Program-made: the position numbers and the translations under genes
The notes under the pieces: generated by a model
The model's database searches: none
Told to the model about the DNA's origin: nothing
The model's input: only the letters and a program-made list of their open reading frames with translations
Shown here: positions 10,408-21,996 of the stretch, piece by piece
Numbering within the stretch: the first letter of the stretch is position 1
Layout of the letters: each line of letters opens with the position of its first letter
NCBI GenBank assembly: GCA_027559495.1
Contig: JAMXSV010000016.1
Span: 992,001 to 1,056,000, forward strand
Direction of reading: 5' to 3'
DNA length: 64,000 nucleotides
From: Aurifilum marmelostoma
Lineage: Eukaryota; Ascomycota; Sordariomycetes; Diaporthales; Cryphonectriaceae

Positions 10408-12028
10408 GGTGGGATGCTTCTCGTCCAAACCCAACGTTTCTGTTCTTCTTTGTCTTCTTCCTCTCTTTGTCGGAGGAGGTGTGGTGATGTTTCCTATAGT
10501 ATGCAGAGTAAAAGTGTGGAGGAGGCCGCTGTTCTCAGTTCTTGTGATTCCAGAAAACTCAGGGACTCAATGTGCAAGACCTGAATAGTTTTTTTTTTCT
10601 CTCTCTTCTTTCCCTTCTTTTTGTTCCTCACTGAATCTCTTTTTTTCCTACCGCCACTTGGAAAGTCACACTCCTCTCCCTCCTCACCTTTTGGCGCAGG
10701 TCAGTCGCTCCCCCACCTGGCCAGGGACTTACTCGGGCAAGGGGCCCTGTGAGGGGCCTGGGGGCCCAGATGCTCAGACCGCCTGATTGAAATGGCCGCC
10801 CTCTCTCCTCACAAGACACGACAGATGCGCAAAACATGGGACCAAAAAAAAAAAAAAAAAAAAACCACCCCTAGCTGGGCCCAACCACCCGCCCAAAAGC
10901 CCAGCCCAGCCCAGCCTCCCCTCTTCAGCACATAAAGTACAGACACCCCTGCTGCCTTGTGCAGTAGTAGTTTTGTTCAATTTGCCCATCAATTTATATC
11001 TAACCAAGCAGAGGACAGATCTGATGCTCTGGGCGGCAAGGGGACAGAATGGGGAGATTTGCATGTCACATGGTGTGCTTTTTTCTTTCTTTGCTCCAGA
11101 CCATCCCCCCGCAGATAGATATTTGTCGAAGAGGAGAAGGAGGAGGTACAGGTAGCTCTGTGTGCTGTGCATAGTTGGAGCTGCTCCCTATTTCTTGGCC
11201 CCTACTATCTTTTGTGAATACATGAGATGTATAATGTCTTGGTCTTGGTACCTGACGTAAGGGGCCTGTCCCAAGAATCTCGTGTTTGTTTATTAGAAAA
11301 GAAAAAGAATTACGGGCGGTCCCGGCGGCTGAGCCCACCACGACCACGACCACCTGTAGGCCCCCTGTCTGTTGTGCCCTCAGGCCCGTGTCACACCCCG
11401 GATTTTGGGCAGTGAGTGGGGATGCTTGATGGGGGAATCTGGTGCCTTGGGGGGCAAGAGTCTGATGATCAAAAAGGTTGACCTGAAGCCAGTTGGGCTG
11501 CAGAGGATAATGTGATTGTTCATCTCGTGCACTGCGTGGAAAAGCTCAGTCTTTACAGCCATGTATTGGAAGGATGCAAAGAAGACCAATTCCCTGCCTT
11601 TCTTCCAATTGAGTAGCAGCGGCCCAAGTACTTCCCAAGATGCAATGTGTGAGTAGAAGCTGCTGAATAAAGCTTCCATGTGCAATAGGCTTCTTTTACT
11701 GAGCAGACTCGAACATAGTCTGTCTATAGCAGGACACTCATGTTGCAGGTTTAGATGGTCTCCTCGACTACTTACTTACCTTTCCCGCTGGTTATTCTCA
11801 CACTCTTTAAGAGACCGTGTATCCCAACAACAGCGCTAGCCAGCCAACTGCATAAAGACGGCTCCTGACAAAGCATCAACACTGCTTTCCATGCACACCA
11901 CTCGCAGAGGCGAGGGGCCGGAGAATCCATCCCTCGCCTCTGCCAAACAAGATACACTTTAACAAAGAAAGAGCCTGCATCTTCTCATCCTAAAACCCCT
12001 TGCTCAGCCCCGTCTATCCACGTCAACC
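10408..12028. other. Intergenic region, divergent promoters of the orphan gene and the dehydrogenase
   Basis: 1.6 kb with no supported gene. An A21 run lies at about 10844-10864, followed by a C-rich segment with repeated CCCAGCC units near 10895-10915. The open frames are short and unlike proteins. Confidence 0.55.
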
Positions 12029-13199
12029 ATGTCCGTTGCCCTCTCCACCATCTGGACGCAGCTCTTCCCCCCGCCCGGGCCTCTCACAGAAGACAACCTG
12101 CCGAGCCAGTCCGGCCGCGTCTTCATCGTCACGGGCGGGTCCAGCGGTCTGGGCTACGAGCTCTCCCGCATACTCTACGGCGCAGGCGCCAAGGTCTACA
12201 TCCTGACCCGGTCCAGGGAGCGCGCCGAGGGTGCCATCGCCCGCATCAGGGCCCACTATGGGGACGCGCAGCAGGAAGATACAGGAGCAGAAGATGCTGG
12301 TAGACGACAGCTGGGGAGCCTCGAGTTCATACACCTCGACCTGATGGACTTTGGCAGCGTCAAGATGGCCGCCTCGGAGTTCCTCGAGAGGGAGGAGGGG
12401 CCAGACGGTCGTCTGGATATACTGTCCGTTCCTTTTGTTCACACGGTCTGCGCTCATCAAAAGCAATGACCATCATGGATCAATGTGATATCATCAACTG
12501 ACAATATATAACCCCAAAACCAGGTTCAACAATGCCGGCACGGGAGGCCGCAAGAACGCCCCCAGAGGACAACAAGGCCACGAGTACCACATCACGACCA
12601 ACACCATGGGCCCCTACCTCCTGACCCGTCTTCTCGCCCCCATCCTCGCCAGCACAGCGCGCCGCAGCCCCCCAGGCAGCGTCAGGGCCATCTTTGCCGG
12701 GTCCCTCCTCGTCGAGACCGGCAGCCCCGCAGACGGCGTGCGCAAGGACTTCCTGGACGCCCCGGACGACCTCCGCTTCGACCTGGGCATGGACTACAAG
12801 GAGCTGTACAGCCAGTCCAAGGCGGCCTGCTGGTTCGTCGCGTCCGAGTTTGCGCGCCGGCACGGCCGGGCCGACGGGGTCCTCTACGTCGCGGGGAACC
12901 CGGGCACGTATGTCACGGACATCTGGCAGTACACCCCGACCCTGCTGTACCTGTTCGTCCGGCCTGTGCTGAGGAACCCCTCGCCCGTCGGGGCCCACAC
13001 GTACCTGTGGATGGGCTTCTCCGGCTCGGTCACGCTTGCTGATGCGGCCGAGGGGCGGTATGCCGTGTGTGACGGGCGGTGGCACCCGGGGCAGAGGGCG
13101 GATCTGGTCCAGGCGCTGCGCAAGGTCGAGGAGGGCGGGTCGGGACGCGCGAGCGAGGTTTTTGATTGGTGCGAGGAGAGGGTTGCGCAGTTCTTGTGA
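12029..13199 (+). CDS. Short-chain dehydrogenase/reductase, retinol-dehydrogenase-like
   Basis: Exons 12029-12423 and 12524-13199 encode 356 residues. The fold is an NAD(P)-binding Rossmann domain: cofactor loop TGGSSGLG (residues 35-42), LD near 104 for adenine contact, NNAG at 134-137, and catalytic YSQSK (Tyr227, Lys231) with Ser192 in AGSLLVE as a possible third residue. The intron splits the codon before FNNAG (CT|G), a common place in fungal SDR genes; its donor GTCCGT is weak but the junction restores the motif exactly. A basic residue (Arg61) after the second strand suggests NADP(H) use, by inference. About 356 residues is longer than the classical 250, as in the fungal 'WW-domain-oxidoreductase/retinol dehydrogenase-like' group; the substrate is unknown. 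It starts MSVALSTIWTQLFPPPGPLT, with no clear signal peptide. Confidence 0.88.
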
Positions 13200-16017
13200 A
13201 TTGAGGGGTAAAGCTGGTCGCTTTAGGGTATATTCAGTATGATTACCACCGCATCATAATTATCACCTTGCTTTGTTGCTGGGCGTCACCAGCAGCTTCT
13301 GAGCCTGCTTCGTATGTAACCCCCGGGCGCTCACTGCGTTGATGGCCCCAGGCGTGAGGGCTGTTGCCTCATAGTTGTCCCATACGCTGAGCACCAATCT
13401 CACAGGTGAATCATCGTCCCCTCAGCCGATGTACGCCAGGGGAAAAAGAGGATAGAGAATAATAAGTATAAAAAAAAAAGGCTCCACTTGGAAGGTACAC
13501 GGGAGAAGCTTTCCAAGCGTCAAATGCCTTCAAAAGAAAATAGCAGCACGAGCAGAGAGAATAGAAAATCGACGAGAAGCGAAAATACCACGATACACAC
13601 CGTGGAAGGCGCTTCTGTTCATAGAACCACCCAGCTGGGTAGTCAAGAGAGCAGGGATGCAGGTGGAGAAGAGTGTGAATATGTCAAGTTGACACTCCTG
13701 ACGACGTTGACTTTCCAGACAGTCGGTTCTCTCAGAGGTGACCTTGCGACCTTAGCCACCTGTTGCCTGACAAGCAAGGGGGAAAAAGTCGATTCAGAGA
13801 TGGACAAACCGGACGAACGACTGCCAGGCCCCCTGCCCGAGCTCCGGAATTAAAAGAGGCTGATATTGGAACGACTGAGACGAGACATCAGGGGCGCAGG
13901 AGCATTTGCAGCAGCCTGCTATGATTTAATCCTCTGCACCTCGGCAGCTATGCTCCCGGGCATCAGGGCAGAGAACTCCTAGAGATTCCTGGAACAACAG
14001 GCCGCCGTCTAGGAACACGCCTTTGGGTCTATCAGAGATGGACATGACCATTCTGGGACGGATCTATTCGGGGGAGGACACCATGAACAGATCTCTGGGT
14101 CGTGGCTCGTCAGTGACATAAGGACTGCGAAGGACAGGGAGTATTTGAACTTGTTGTGTTGCTGGAAATAGTCGACACTAAACGACGTCTCATATTGTTG
14201 TGAGCGTTTTTGTCCGAGCTGACATCTGAACAGGCCACGGCCCCGGACGGGACCGTGTTTCGGGTGTTGCGGCTGGATGCTGTGTCCCCCCCCCCTATGC
14301 TGGCCAGATCCTAGAGGAAGGCTGCACTGTCATCCAACACGGTTTGGAGTAAGTCGCGTCTCTGCTCTGCCAGCATCCAGCACCCCACTGGATCCGATGA
14401 TACTGCACTCACCCTTGTGGACTGAACAACACTCGTGTCCTACGCGTCTCGACAAGTGGTACGAGAGTTATGTGGAATGTTATGTGCACCTTTTCATGAG
14501 GCAAAAGTTGGGGACATGTGTGCGGCTGCTCTGGTAATGCAAATCGCACACAAGTTCTCATTCTTACAAGGCTTGGCCTAATACGAGATATATCAATCTC
14601 AATGACGTGCGTGGCAGGAGAGACGATCACATACTGTATTGGGCTGCCTCTTTGGCGGTTTTGCCTTTCGCCAGTCAACAACACACACCACCACCAGCCT
14701 AGGATTTTGTTCATGAATCAGGATCATATTTCTTGTCAATGGATCTCATCAATTTGTCTTGAAAGGGTGGATACACGGGGTAATTTCCAAGATCGATCTC
14801 TAGCACCTGCACTGCCCATTTCTGTGGGCTTCTGTTAAGCTTAGGTTTTGACGACTCCCAGTCATGCCAGTCTTGGGAACCCGGGGCCTCTGTGGTCTTT
14901 GATCCACAGTGCATGACACGAGTGGGTGCTTCAGCTGGTACTGCATACCGTGTAGGCAGGCCAGTAGGGGCTCATCGTCATTTCTCCGGATCTCTGCTGG
15001 GCAGCATAGAATGTACATATCCCATCAGCAAGACATCCGCTGCATGCCCGGATCAGCAACAAAAATCTCTAGCAGGATGTGCATGCATGCATGTCATCCA
15101 CTGTATGTAGTGACTGGGCACAACTCTTGCATGGGTGAGCCACCCACAAAAGAAAAGAAAGAAAAAAGAAGAGACAAGGAAGGATAAAGTGGGAAACCGC
15201 CAGCCAGTTGGTGAAATGATCTGTGGTGTAAACGAAACAAGAGGAAAGACACGGCGCAGGGGGTCGTGCGACCTGAATGCCCGAGTGGCAAGGGATCGTC
15301 AAGGGTTGGCACCATGGCAGGACCAGTCGCTTCCACTTTGCAATGATAGCAAGTGCTGTGGCCGCGGGCCTGACCATGGCTGGGCGGCCCCCCCCCCCCC
15401 AAGGGCCTACCACAAAACCCGTCTACAGGGCCGCAGTGGCCCCCCCCCCGGTGGTGGGCATTGCTCTACTGCAGGGGCCGCGCGGGTATGCGCTCCGTGT
15501 TTGGGCAGTTGATTGGCCTACCCCTGATTAGTCTCTTCCCTTTGGAGGATGATCCCCCCTATTTTTAATCTCGCTGCGCAAGGACGGGGTGCTAGCCTGC
15601 AGGGGATCCGCCGACCCGTCGCTGTCACCCTGCCAAGATTTCCTCTGTCATGTTTGAGAGGCCACGGCCAGGCCTTTTTTCTTCTTCTTTTTTCTTCATC
15701 CTTTACCTCATCTCACCGCATCCTCTGCAAGATAATCCTCTTCCTAATTCCTTCACTTCATACACTCATTGAGAAAGCAAAACGCACTTTGTATTTGCTT
15801 CTCCCCATCACCATCTTTTCTTCCTTTCACACACAAGGTTTTTTCTGGCTCCCAACTGCCTGACTCTCCTTTCTGACCACCAGTTGCTCTCGCACTGCTA
15901 CTCACACTCGCTCCAAATCGATTAATTACGAGTCTTCGTGTCCATCCACTCCCCTCTGCTCCAAGTCAAGTCAAGTCAAGGAAACGACACCAAACACACA
16001 AAAACAAGAACCTCACA
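13200..16017. other. Intergenic region upstream of the GH17 gene
   Basis: 2.8 kb with no supported gene. The longest plus-strand frame (13488-13853) is Ser/Thr/Glu-rich and has no splice partners or motif. C runs occur at about 14287-14294, 15391-15400 and 15441-15450. From 15670 to 16017 the DNA is C/T-rich and probably forms the GH17 promoter and leader, with a CAAGT tandem repeat at 15962-15980. Confidence 0.55.
15962..15980. repeat. CAAGT pentanucleotide repeat in the GH17 leader
   Basis: Three full CAAGT units plus CAAG, 37 bases before the GH17 start codon. Confidence 0.88.
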
Positions 16018-17333
16018 ATGGCCTCCAAGATCCTTGCCGCAAGCGCCCTCGTGGCCTCTACCTCTGCCGCCGCCAACAACTACCTGGGCTTCAACTCGGG
16101 CTCGACCGCTCTGGACGGCTCCTTCAAGGTCAAGTCCACGTGGGTCGAGGAGTTCACCAACGCTGCTAAGCTCGAGGGCGCCCCCGGCACCTTCAACTCG
16201 ATCCGTCTCTACACCAACATCCAGGGCGGCACCACCAGCGACCCCATCGAGGCCTTCGACGCCGCCGTCGCCACCAACACCACCGTCCTGCTTGGCATCT
16301 GGGCCTCCGGCACCGACAGCATCGACAATGAGCTGACCGCCCTCAAGGCCGGTGTCGACAAGCTCGGCAGCGACTTCACCGACCTCGTCATCGGTATCTC
16401 GATCGGCTCCGAGGATCTCTACCGCAACTCGGCCACCGGTGTGGCCAACGAGGCCGGTATCGGTGCCGACCCCAGCACCATCGTCGGCTTCATCAAGGAC
16501 TACAAGACCAAGTTCGCCGGCACTGCCATGGCCGACGTCCCCATCGGCCACGTCGACACCTGGGACGCCTTCACCAACTCCTCCAACAGCGCCGTCATCG
16601 ACGCCGTTGACTGGCTCGGTGTGGACGAGTACCCCTACTACCAGACCGGCGATGGCAACACCATCGAGAACGCTCCCGACCTGTTCGAGAAGGCCTACGA
16701 CGCCGTCGTCGGTGTTGCTGGCGGCAAGGACGTCTGGGTCACCGAGACTGGTTGGGCCTACTCTGGTAAGACATGGGACGAGGCCGTCGCCTCCGTCTCC
16801 AATGCCAAGAAGTACTGGGACACTGTCGGCTGCGCTAAGCTGTTCAACAAGGTATGTACTCACAAAACTTTATCATGATACAAATCCCAGATAGACGCAC
16901 AACTTTGATTCCCAGCACTGTAACGCTGACCTGTAACCTCCCCCACCAAAAACAGGTCCCTACCTTCTGGTACAACTTTGTCGAGGACAACGCCGCCAAT
17001 GACGAGACCTTTGCCATCTCCGACGACATGTCCTCCACCCCCCGCTTCAACCTGACCTGCCCTGCTGAGGATGAGTCCACCACCACCACCAACACGACCT
17101 CGTCTGCCTCGTCCTCTGCCACTGGTAGCTCTAACAGCACCACCACCGGCTCTGGCTCCAGCTCGACGTCCACTGGCTCCGCCTCCGGCTCCTCGGGCTC
17201 TTCGTCCTCGGGCTCTAGCTCTTCTTCCTCGGCGTCTTCTTCCTCCTCCGTGACCACCAGCGGTGCCCTGAAGCTCGGCTCCTCGGCCCTGGCCGCCGTC
17301 GCCGTCGTCGGCGCTGCCTTCTCTCTCCTCTAA
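16018..17333 (+). CDS. GPI-anchored GH17 endo-beta-1,3-glucanase
   Basis: Exons 16018-16851 and 16956-17333 (AAG|GTATGT...AACAG|GTC, phase 0) encode 403 residues. A signal peptide covers about residues 1-18. The glycoside hydrolase 17 barrel follows: SIRLYT at 61-66, ISIGSEDLYR with the presumed acid/base Glu132, the region WLGVDEYPYY, and VWVTETGW with the presumed nucleophile Glu243. After about residue 315 comes a long Ser/Thr/Gly linker, likely O-glycosylated, and a hydrophobic C-terminal tail (ALAAVAVVGAAFSLL) typical of a GPI-anchor signal. This domain order matches fungal EglC/Bgl2-type wall enzymes that cut or remodel beta-1,3-glucan at the plasma membrane and wall. The start is in a good context (CTCACAATGG) and is preceded by a C/T-rich leader, which suggests strong expression. 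Confidence 0.93.
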
Positions 17334-18111
17334 AGGAATAGATGAGGGATTGGTAGAAGACAAGCGGTGGGAGACGGCGTGACCCTACTTGGTAGGGGAC
17401 GGCGACGCACTTGGTACATAACAATACATGGATGGGCGTTTGAACCTCTGTTTCGTTTTCGTGTATGTCTGGATAGACTACTACTTATGTGATAGACTCG
17501 AGATATATGTCTGCCTGTCTTTTCGGGGCGTGTGTGCATATCACTTTCGATACCCACTGCTAATTAGAGAGGGGGAAAATGGCAAAGACTTTGATTTGAT
17601 CACTATGAAAACCCTTGACCGACCCTTGCTCCTCCTGCCATTATGATGGGGGGGGGGAACCCCCCATGATCCTCCTGCCATTAAGAATCCCGTGATCACC
17701 CTGTCCAGATGGAGAAGAAACAGACAAAGATAGCCGGAAAAGAAAAGATGAAAAAAAGGAAGACACACCAGACAGCCCATGACCATCCTGCACCTGTTCA
17801 TAAACTCATGATCATCCTGGCCTATGCAGACACTCATGATCGTCTTGTCCCTGTGAAAAGAAAATAAGGAAACCTAGGAAAAAAGAAGAGAAAGAAAAGA
17901 AAAAAGAAAAAGAATAACCCAGAGACCCATGATCACATGTCATCATTTGGCCTGCCAGTGTTCCTTTTCCACATTGGTTCATAGAATCGTTAATCTGAAG
18001 GTGCAAGTCCAGCCCGCTGATACCCATTGAAAGTTCTTTCTCCTCTTCGGAAGAAAATGTTCCCCAGCCTGCTTCTTTGCAGTGTTTCATCAGAAGGAGG
18101 GTGATAGATCA
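17334..18111. other. Region between the convergent GH17 and 2EXR genes
   Basis: No gene seen. It holds a G10 run near 17647, an A/G-rich tract (17855-17915) and the dispersed CATGATCATCCTG-like repeats listed separately. Confidence 0.65.
17631..17945. repeat. Dispersed CATGATCATCCTG-like repeat cluster
   Basis: CCTCCTGCCATTA occurs at 17631-17643 and again at 17671-17683. Related words follow: CATGATCCTCCTGCC at 17665, CGTGATCACCCTGTCC at 17691, CATGACCATCCTG at 17778, CATGATCATCCTGG at 17807, CATGATCGTCTTGTCC at 17835 and CATGATCACATG at 17928. Spacing is irregular (about 26-90 bases). Confidence 0.7.
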
Positions 18112-19407
18112 TCAATCCAACCAAGGTTCAGATGTCACGCGCGTCAGGAAGTCGCGGGGATCCTCAGTACTCAGGGTTGAAGGTGAGGTGACACCCGCAG
18201 GGGAGGTGGTGCTGCTACTCTGGCCAGTGGTCCGGCCATCAAGGAGCGGGAATGGATCTAGGACTGCGCTGGTCCACCGCATGATCTGGCTCAGAGGTGA
18301 CGGGGCGTGATCCCCGCGGAGGTCCCCCTTCTTGATCATGCGCTTCGCACTGACCTCGAACTTGCGAGCCATCACGTCAGGCTCATTGGGGTTGACAAAG
18401 GGCCGCTTGGAATAGTACTTCATGAGGTCGAGTTCGCCGTGCAAGTTGTTGCGCAGGACCTCGAAGTCTGCTCTGCGGCGTGTAGCGGCGGCGAAGGCGG
18501 AGACGGCGGCGACGGCGGCGGCGTTGGCGGCGTTGAGTCGGCCTCCCGAGGACGAGGTCCCAGCCTCCCCCTGCAGCTGCTGTTCCTGCCGCTCCAGCTC
18601 ATCCTCCCAGTCGATAATTCGAACATCGGGCACGACGTCAAAGTAGGGCACGTGGTTGGCACGCGGACCGGTGGATCGGCGATCGTACGGTCTCGGCTCT
18701 GTGGCCCTAATCCCCGCGCTCCTGTCAGACATCTCGGGCAGTTCGCCCATTGTCGTCGACCACGTCGTACCGTATACGATGGAGATGCGGCAGAGTGACT
18801 TGAAGTAATATAGGAAATGGGGGATGCGGGTGGCTAATTCCCACGCGCTTGGCCCCGACATGTCGCTGCCAGGGGTGGGGGTGGGGGCATTGAAGCCAAC
18901 CCAGGAGTTGCTGTCGACCGAAGGGGAGAAACACCGCCGCGCCAGGGCGAGGTGTTTGATGCCCGCAGTCGGACTGCAGGACTCGCTCGTGGATGTGAGG
19001 CTGAAGACCAGCTCAAGCAGAGCATTTGGAGTGTCGATGAAAACCATGTCCGTGTCGGGGTTCAAGGGGCGGGTTCGCCTGCCCACAAAATACGGGGCCC
19101 CGAGCTCCTCAGGAAGCCATGCCTGGACGGCGCCGTAGCCATCCTCTGCCTTTTGGGTGCCAGTGGGCCCACGGTAATTCAAGGCAAACTCGCGGGACTC
19201 GCGGCAGACATGTGCAATTGTTGGGTATCTCGGCTTGGGCACCGGCCAGAGGGCATTTCCCCGCGGACCCAAGAGCGGATCGGCTTGCAATTGCGTTGGT
19301 CTATGATCTCTATCCAGGACCAAGGTGCTCACGCCGGGCTCTAGCTCCATGGAAATCTTGTAGATCGCGATGCGGAGCTCGGGAGGAAGACTAGTGAACG
19401 TCGCCAT
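18112..19407 (-). CDS. 2EXR-domain protein
   Basis: A single exon of 431 residues, starting MATFTSLPPELRIAIYKISM. The frame is open upstream to 19560, but ATG 19407 places the conserved FTSLPPELR motif at the N-terminus as in the family and is the best start. Residues 4-80 form the fungal 2EXR (F-box-like) domain, with its second block IAHVCRESREFAL at 65-76. The middle contains the segment YFVGRRTRPLNPDTDMVFID, another family-typical strand. An Ala-rich stretch (NAANAAAVAAVSAFAAATRR) lies near residue 320. The domain is common in Sordariomycetes and Dothideomycetes and is thought to be a protein-interaction module; no biochemical role is established. Its last codon is 778 bases from the convergent GH17 stop. 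Confidence 0.87.
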   Translation of the reverse strand: MATFTSLPPELRIAIYKISMELEPGVSTLVLDRDHRPTQLQADPLLGPRGNALWPVPKPRYPTIAHVCRESREFALNYRGPTGTQKAEDGYGAVQAWLPEELGAPYFVGRRTRPLNPDTDMVFIDTPNALLELVFSLTSTSESCSPTAGIKHLALARRCFSPSVDSNSWVGFNAPTPTPGSDMSGPSAWELATRIPHFLYYFKSLCRISIVYGTTWSTTMGELPEMSDRSAGIRATEPRPYDRRSTGPRANHVPYFDVVPDVRIIDWEDELERQEQQLQGEAGTSSSGGRLNAANAAAVAAVSAFAAATRRRADFEVLRNNLHGELDLMKYYSKRPFVNPNEPDVMARKFEVSAKRMIKKGDLRGDHAPSPLSQIMRWTSAVLDPFPLLDGRTTGQSSSTTSPAGVTSPSTLSTEDPRDFLTRVTSEPWLD

Positions 19408-20963
19408 CGTCACCACCGCCGACCTCTTCTCCCTCTCCCAAAAGGAGGTAAGGGGATATGAGCGAGGGAAACGAGAATGGGAGTTGCAGACAGCCTGACA
19501 AGACTGACTGACTGGCAGATAAGATCGACACGCGAGGCAACAGCCAAGCCAGTCAGTCAATCAATCAGTCAGAGCAGATGGAGAAGCGAGTGGAAACGTC
19601 CTCGATCCTGATGTGGAGAACCAAAGTTGTTGGCAGCAGCGGGTGTGTGGACCCCTGGCGCGCAGCAGAGTGCTAGCAGGAGGTTGCTCACGACTCGATC
19701 GATCTTTGTCTGCCTAGGTCCCAAAGTTAGCCGACTTATGCCACGATGTGGTGCCGCTATGCCTTGAGAGGAACCATCCCGAATGCATCGGATATTTATT
19801 TTATTCTGTTATTATTATTCTTCCTCCCTTCCCATTTCTCCCCCATGAACAACAACCAAGAGAGAGGAGAAAGAAACCAACAAAAAAAAAAAAAAAAACA
19901 CAGATGAAAACAGACGAAAAAAAGGATGCCAGCGTCTTACCTTTGCCAAAAAAAGAGATTCTGACCACTCTGACCCTTCTCAGCAGATGATGTGCATCCA
20001 AGTGCCGTGCCTCGCCTCAAAGGAAGGAGGATATCTGGGTACGCAAAAAAGGGGTGGGAAGGGTGGTGGGTAGGTGAGGGGTGAGAAGGATGAGGCGCAA
20101 GGAACAGAAGAGGAAGAGGAGCAGAGGGGAGGGAGGGGGACCCCGTCGAGACTCCCTCAGTCCTCCCTTGGCAAGCCACCACCAGCTGGTGTGCACGCCT
20201 TACCTGATTTGGATTGAGCTGCATAGCAGGACATGCCAAGCAGGCGCTGGTGCTTGTTGCAGCCTAGCACGCCTGGCTGGAGACCGCTGAGGGGTCGATT
20301 CCAGCCAGTCGGGTTAAATCACTTCTGCAGGCACCCATCTACTCTAATTTTAATGTTAACTCATGGGACGACTGCGCCGCTTTTTGTTTTTTTTACTGGG
20401 TCGTCCCCTCCAGCAACACCAGCAAGGTGAGCCTGCTGTGACGATAGCCGCGCCTTGACAAGTAAGCAGTCTCGCAGGCGAGGCAGAGAAAACACGATGG
20501 GCACACTACCTTGTGAGGACGAAGACCGAGCCAGGAGGGCGGAGCCAGGTGTGTGGTTCTAATCCTTCCGTTATTTGACACGACACACAGTCTCGTCGCC
20601 TACTTCTTGTCCTGTTCCCTTCCTTCTCATCTTCTTCCTTCATCGTGTATTTAATCATCCTTTTTTTTTTTTTTTTGGTGATATTCCAGTCGTCGTTGTG
20701 TCTTGTCTCTGACCGTTTGATCAGTCCACGCTCGCTATACCCGGTCGTTCATCTGAGTCACCAAAGGCACAGCTTGAAATTCCGATAATCTGTTATTACG
20801 AGAAAGGAGGAAGGAATATATTTCTTGTGTGTGTGTGTGTGGTGGGAAAGCAATAAACGTGGATTGAGTTTCCTCGAGTGGATCTGTTACCAGCAAAATT
20901 TCCAATCTCGTCGCCTCTGCCCAACGACCTTCGTTCACGATCACCACAAACCACTCTTGCACC
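19408..20963. other. Divergent promoter region of the 2EXR gene and the four-helix membrane protein
   Basis: 1.56 kb without a gene. It contains the inverted repeat, an A18-class run near 19882, a T16 run at 20661-20676 and a short GT microsatellite near 20827-20840. The 100 bases before ATG 20964 are rich in CACC/CAAA words typical of leaders. Confidence 0.55.
19505..19559. repeat. 12-bp inverted repeat in the leader of the 2EXR gene
   Basis: TGACTGACTGGC at 19505-19516 is the exact reverse complement of GCCAGTCAGTCA at 19548-19559, with a 31-base loop. It lies about 100-150 bases upstream of the ATG, so the transcript could fold into a hairpin. The arms are built from GACT/AGTC units and may simply reflect repeat slippage. 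Confidence 0.75.
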
Positions 20964-21996
20964 ATGTCTCAGTCGTCGGCGAGCATCCCCGAGAAGCCAG
21001 CTCCCGCCCAGGTTAGCAACATGACCGCCTCACAGACAGCCCAGCCGCCGGCGGGCGCACGGCAGTCTCAGTTCCGACCGATCGAACTGCCCCAGGTGGA
21101 AAAGTTCAAGCCCAGCAGGCCCTTCAGCATCGGGAAGATCGTCCTGGCCAGCTTCAACCTCGTCTTCGCCATCATCACCCTGGGTCTGTCCGCCGGCGTT
21201 ATAGCGCTGTACTATTTCTTCGACGCGTGGATTGGGGCTATCATCATGGCCGCCGTTGTGAGTGCATTACCTCTGCTCTCCATCTCCGTCTCCAAGTATT
21301 ATTCTGTACTAACATCTTGTGTGTGTCTCGCTCTAGGCTGGCGCTTCTTTGGTCTGGCAGATCGCTGAGGGCATCACCCTCCTGGCCCGCCGTTCCATCT
21401 ACCGCCCCATCCACCCGGGCGCCCACGTTGGCGTTCACCTGATCCTCTGGATCCTCGGTCTCCTGGCCACCCTGTCCCTCGGCTTCACCCTGTCCTACAC
21501 CCTCGCCGACTGGTCCGTCGATGCCAACTGCGACGGGAGCTACGGCGACTACTACGACGGCGAGAACTATGTCTACTGCGGCTTTGACACCTTCAACTCG
21601 ATGGGCCAGGCCAACCTGTACTTCCACCTCCTCGAGGCCCTCGTCGCCTTCTCGGTGCTCTTGACCGTCGCCCACTTCATCTTGTTCGTGCTCGCCTGCA
21701 TCGAGACCGACCGCAGGCGCAAGTACGGCAAGCTCACAAAGGTCGTCTACCTCGTCGCCACCGACGGCCCCGCCGACGGCCGCACCTACTACGCCCAGGT
21801 CTCCTCGCCCGATGCTGTCCGCCGCCAGTCCCAGGTCGTGGCCCAGCCAGCACCTGCTCAGGTCAAGGGCTCTGCCGGTGGCCAGCCGGCGGCGGCTGCC
21901 CCCGGCTCGGAGGCTTATGGATACTACTCTCCTGCCGCTCCCGCCGGGGGGCCTGTTGCTGGTGGCTCCGGTGCGGGCTCTTCGTCTTACGCATAA
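20964..21996 (+). CDS. Four-helix (MARVEL-like) membrane protein of unknown function
   Basis: Exons 20964-21257 and 21337-21996 (GTT|GTGAGT...CTCTAG|GCT, phase 0, with a perfect ACTAACA branch site) encode 317 residues. The first 50 residues are hydrophilic and Gln/Pro-rich. Four hydrophobic segments follow at about 58-83, 88-115, 129-155 and 195-220. The loop between helices 3 and 4 holds two cysteines (Cys163 and Cys179, in NCDGSY and VYCGF) that could form a disulfide, as in other fungal MARVEL-like proteins. After helix 4 comes the basic patch DRRRKYGK and a Pro/Ala/Gly-rich cytosolic tail ending GSSSYA. This topology fits plasma-membrane or eisosome-linked tetraspan proteins, but I recognise no specific family signature, so the role is open. 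Confidence 0.83.

Noticed and set aside
13488..13853. 121-codon Ser/Glu-rich frame downstream of the dehydrogenase
   Set aside because: No conserved motif, weak start context and ordinary intergenic composition on both sides.
15976..16863. 295-codon minus-strand frame opposite the GH17 gene
   Set aside because: A shadow of a strongly biased coding exon; its composition is Val/Gly/Asp-rich and it matches no family.
20288..20305. GGTCGATTCC, resembling a tRNA B box
   Set aside because: One base short of the consensus and no cloverleaf can be drawn with the upstream sequence.
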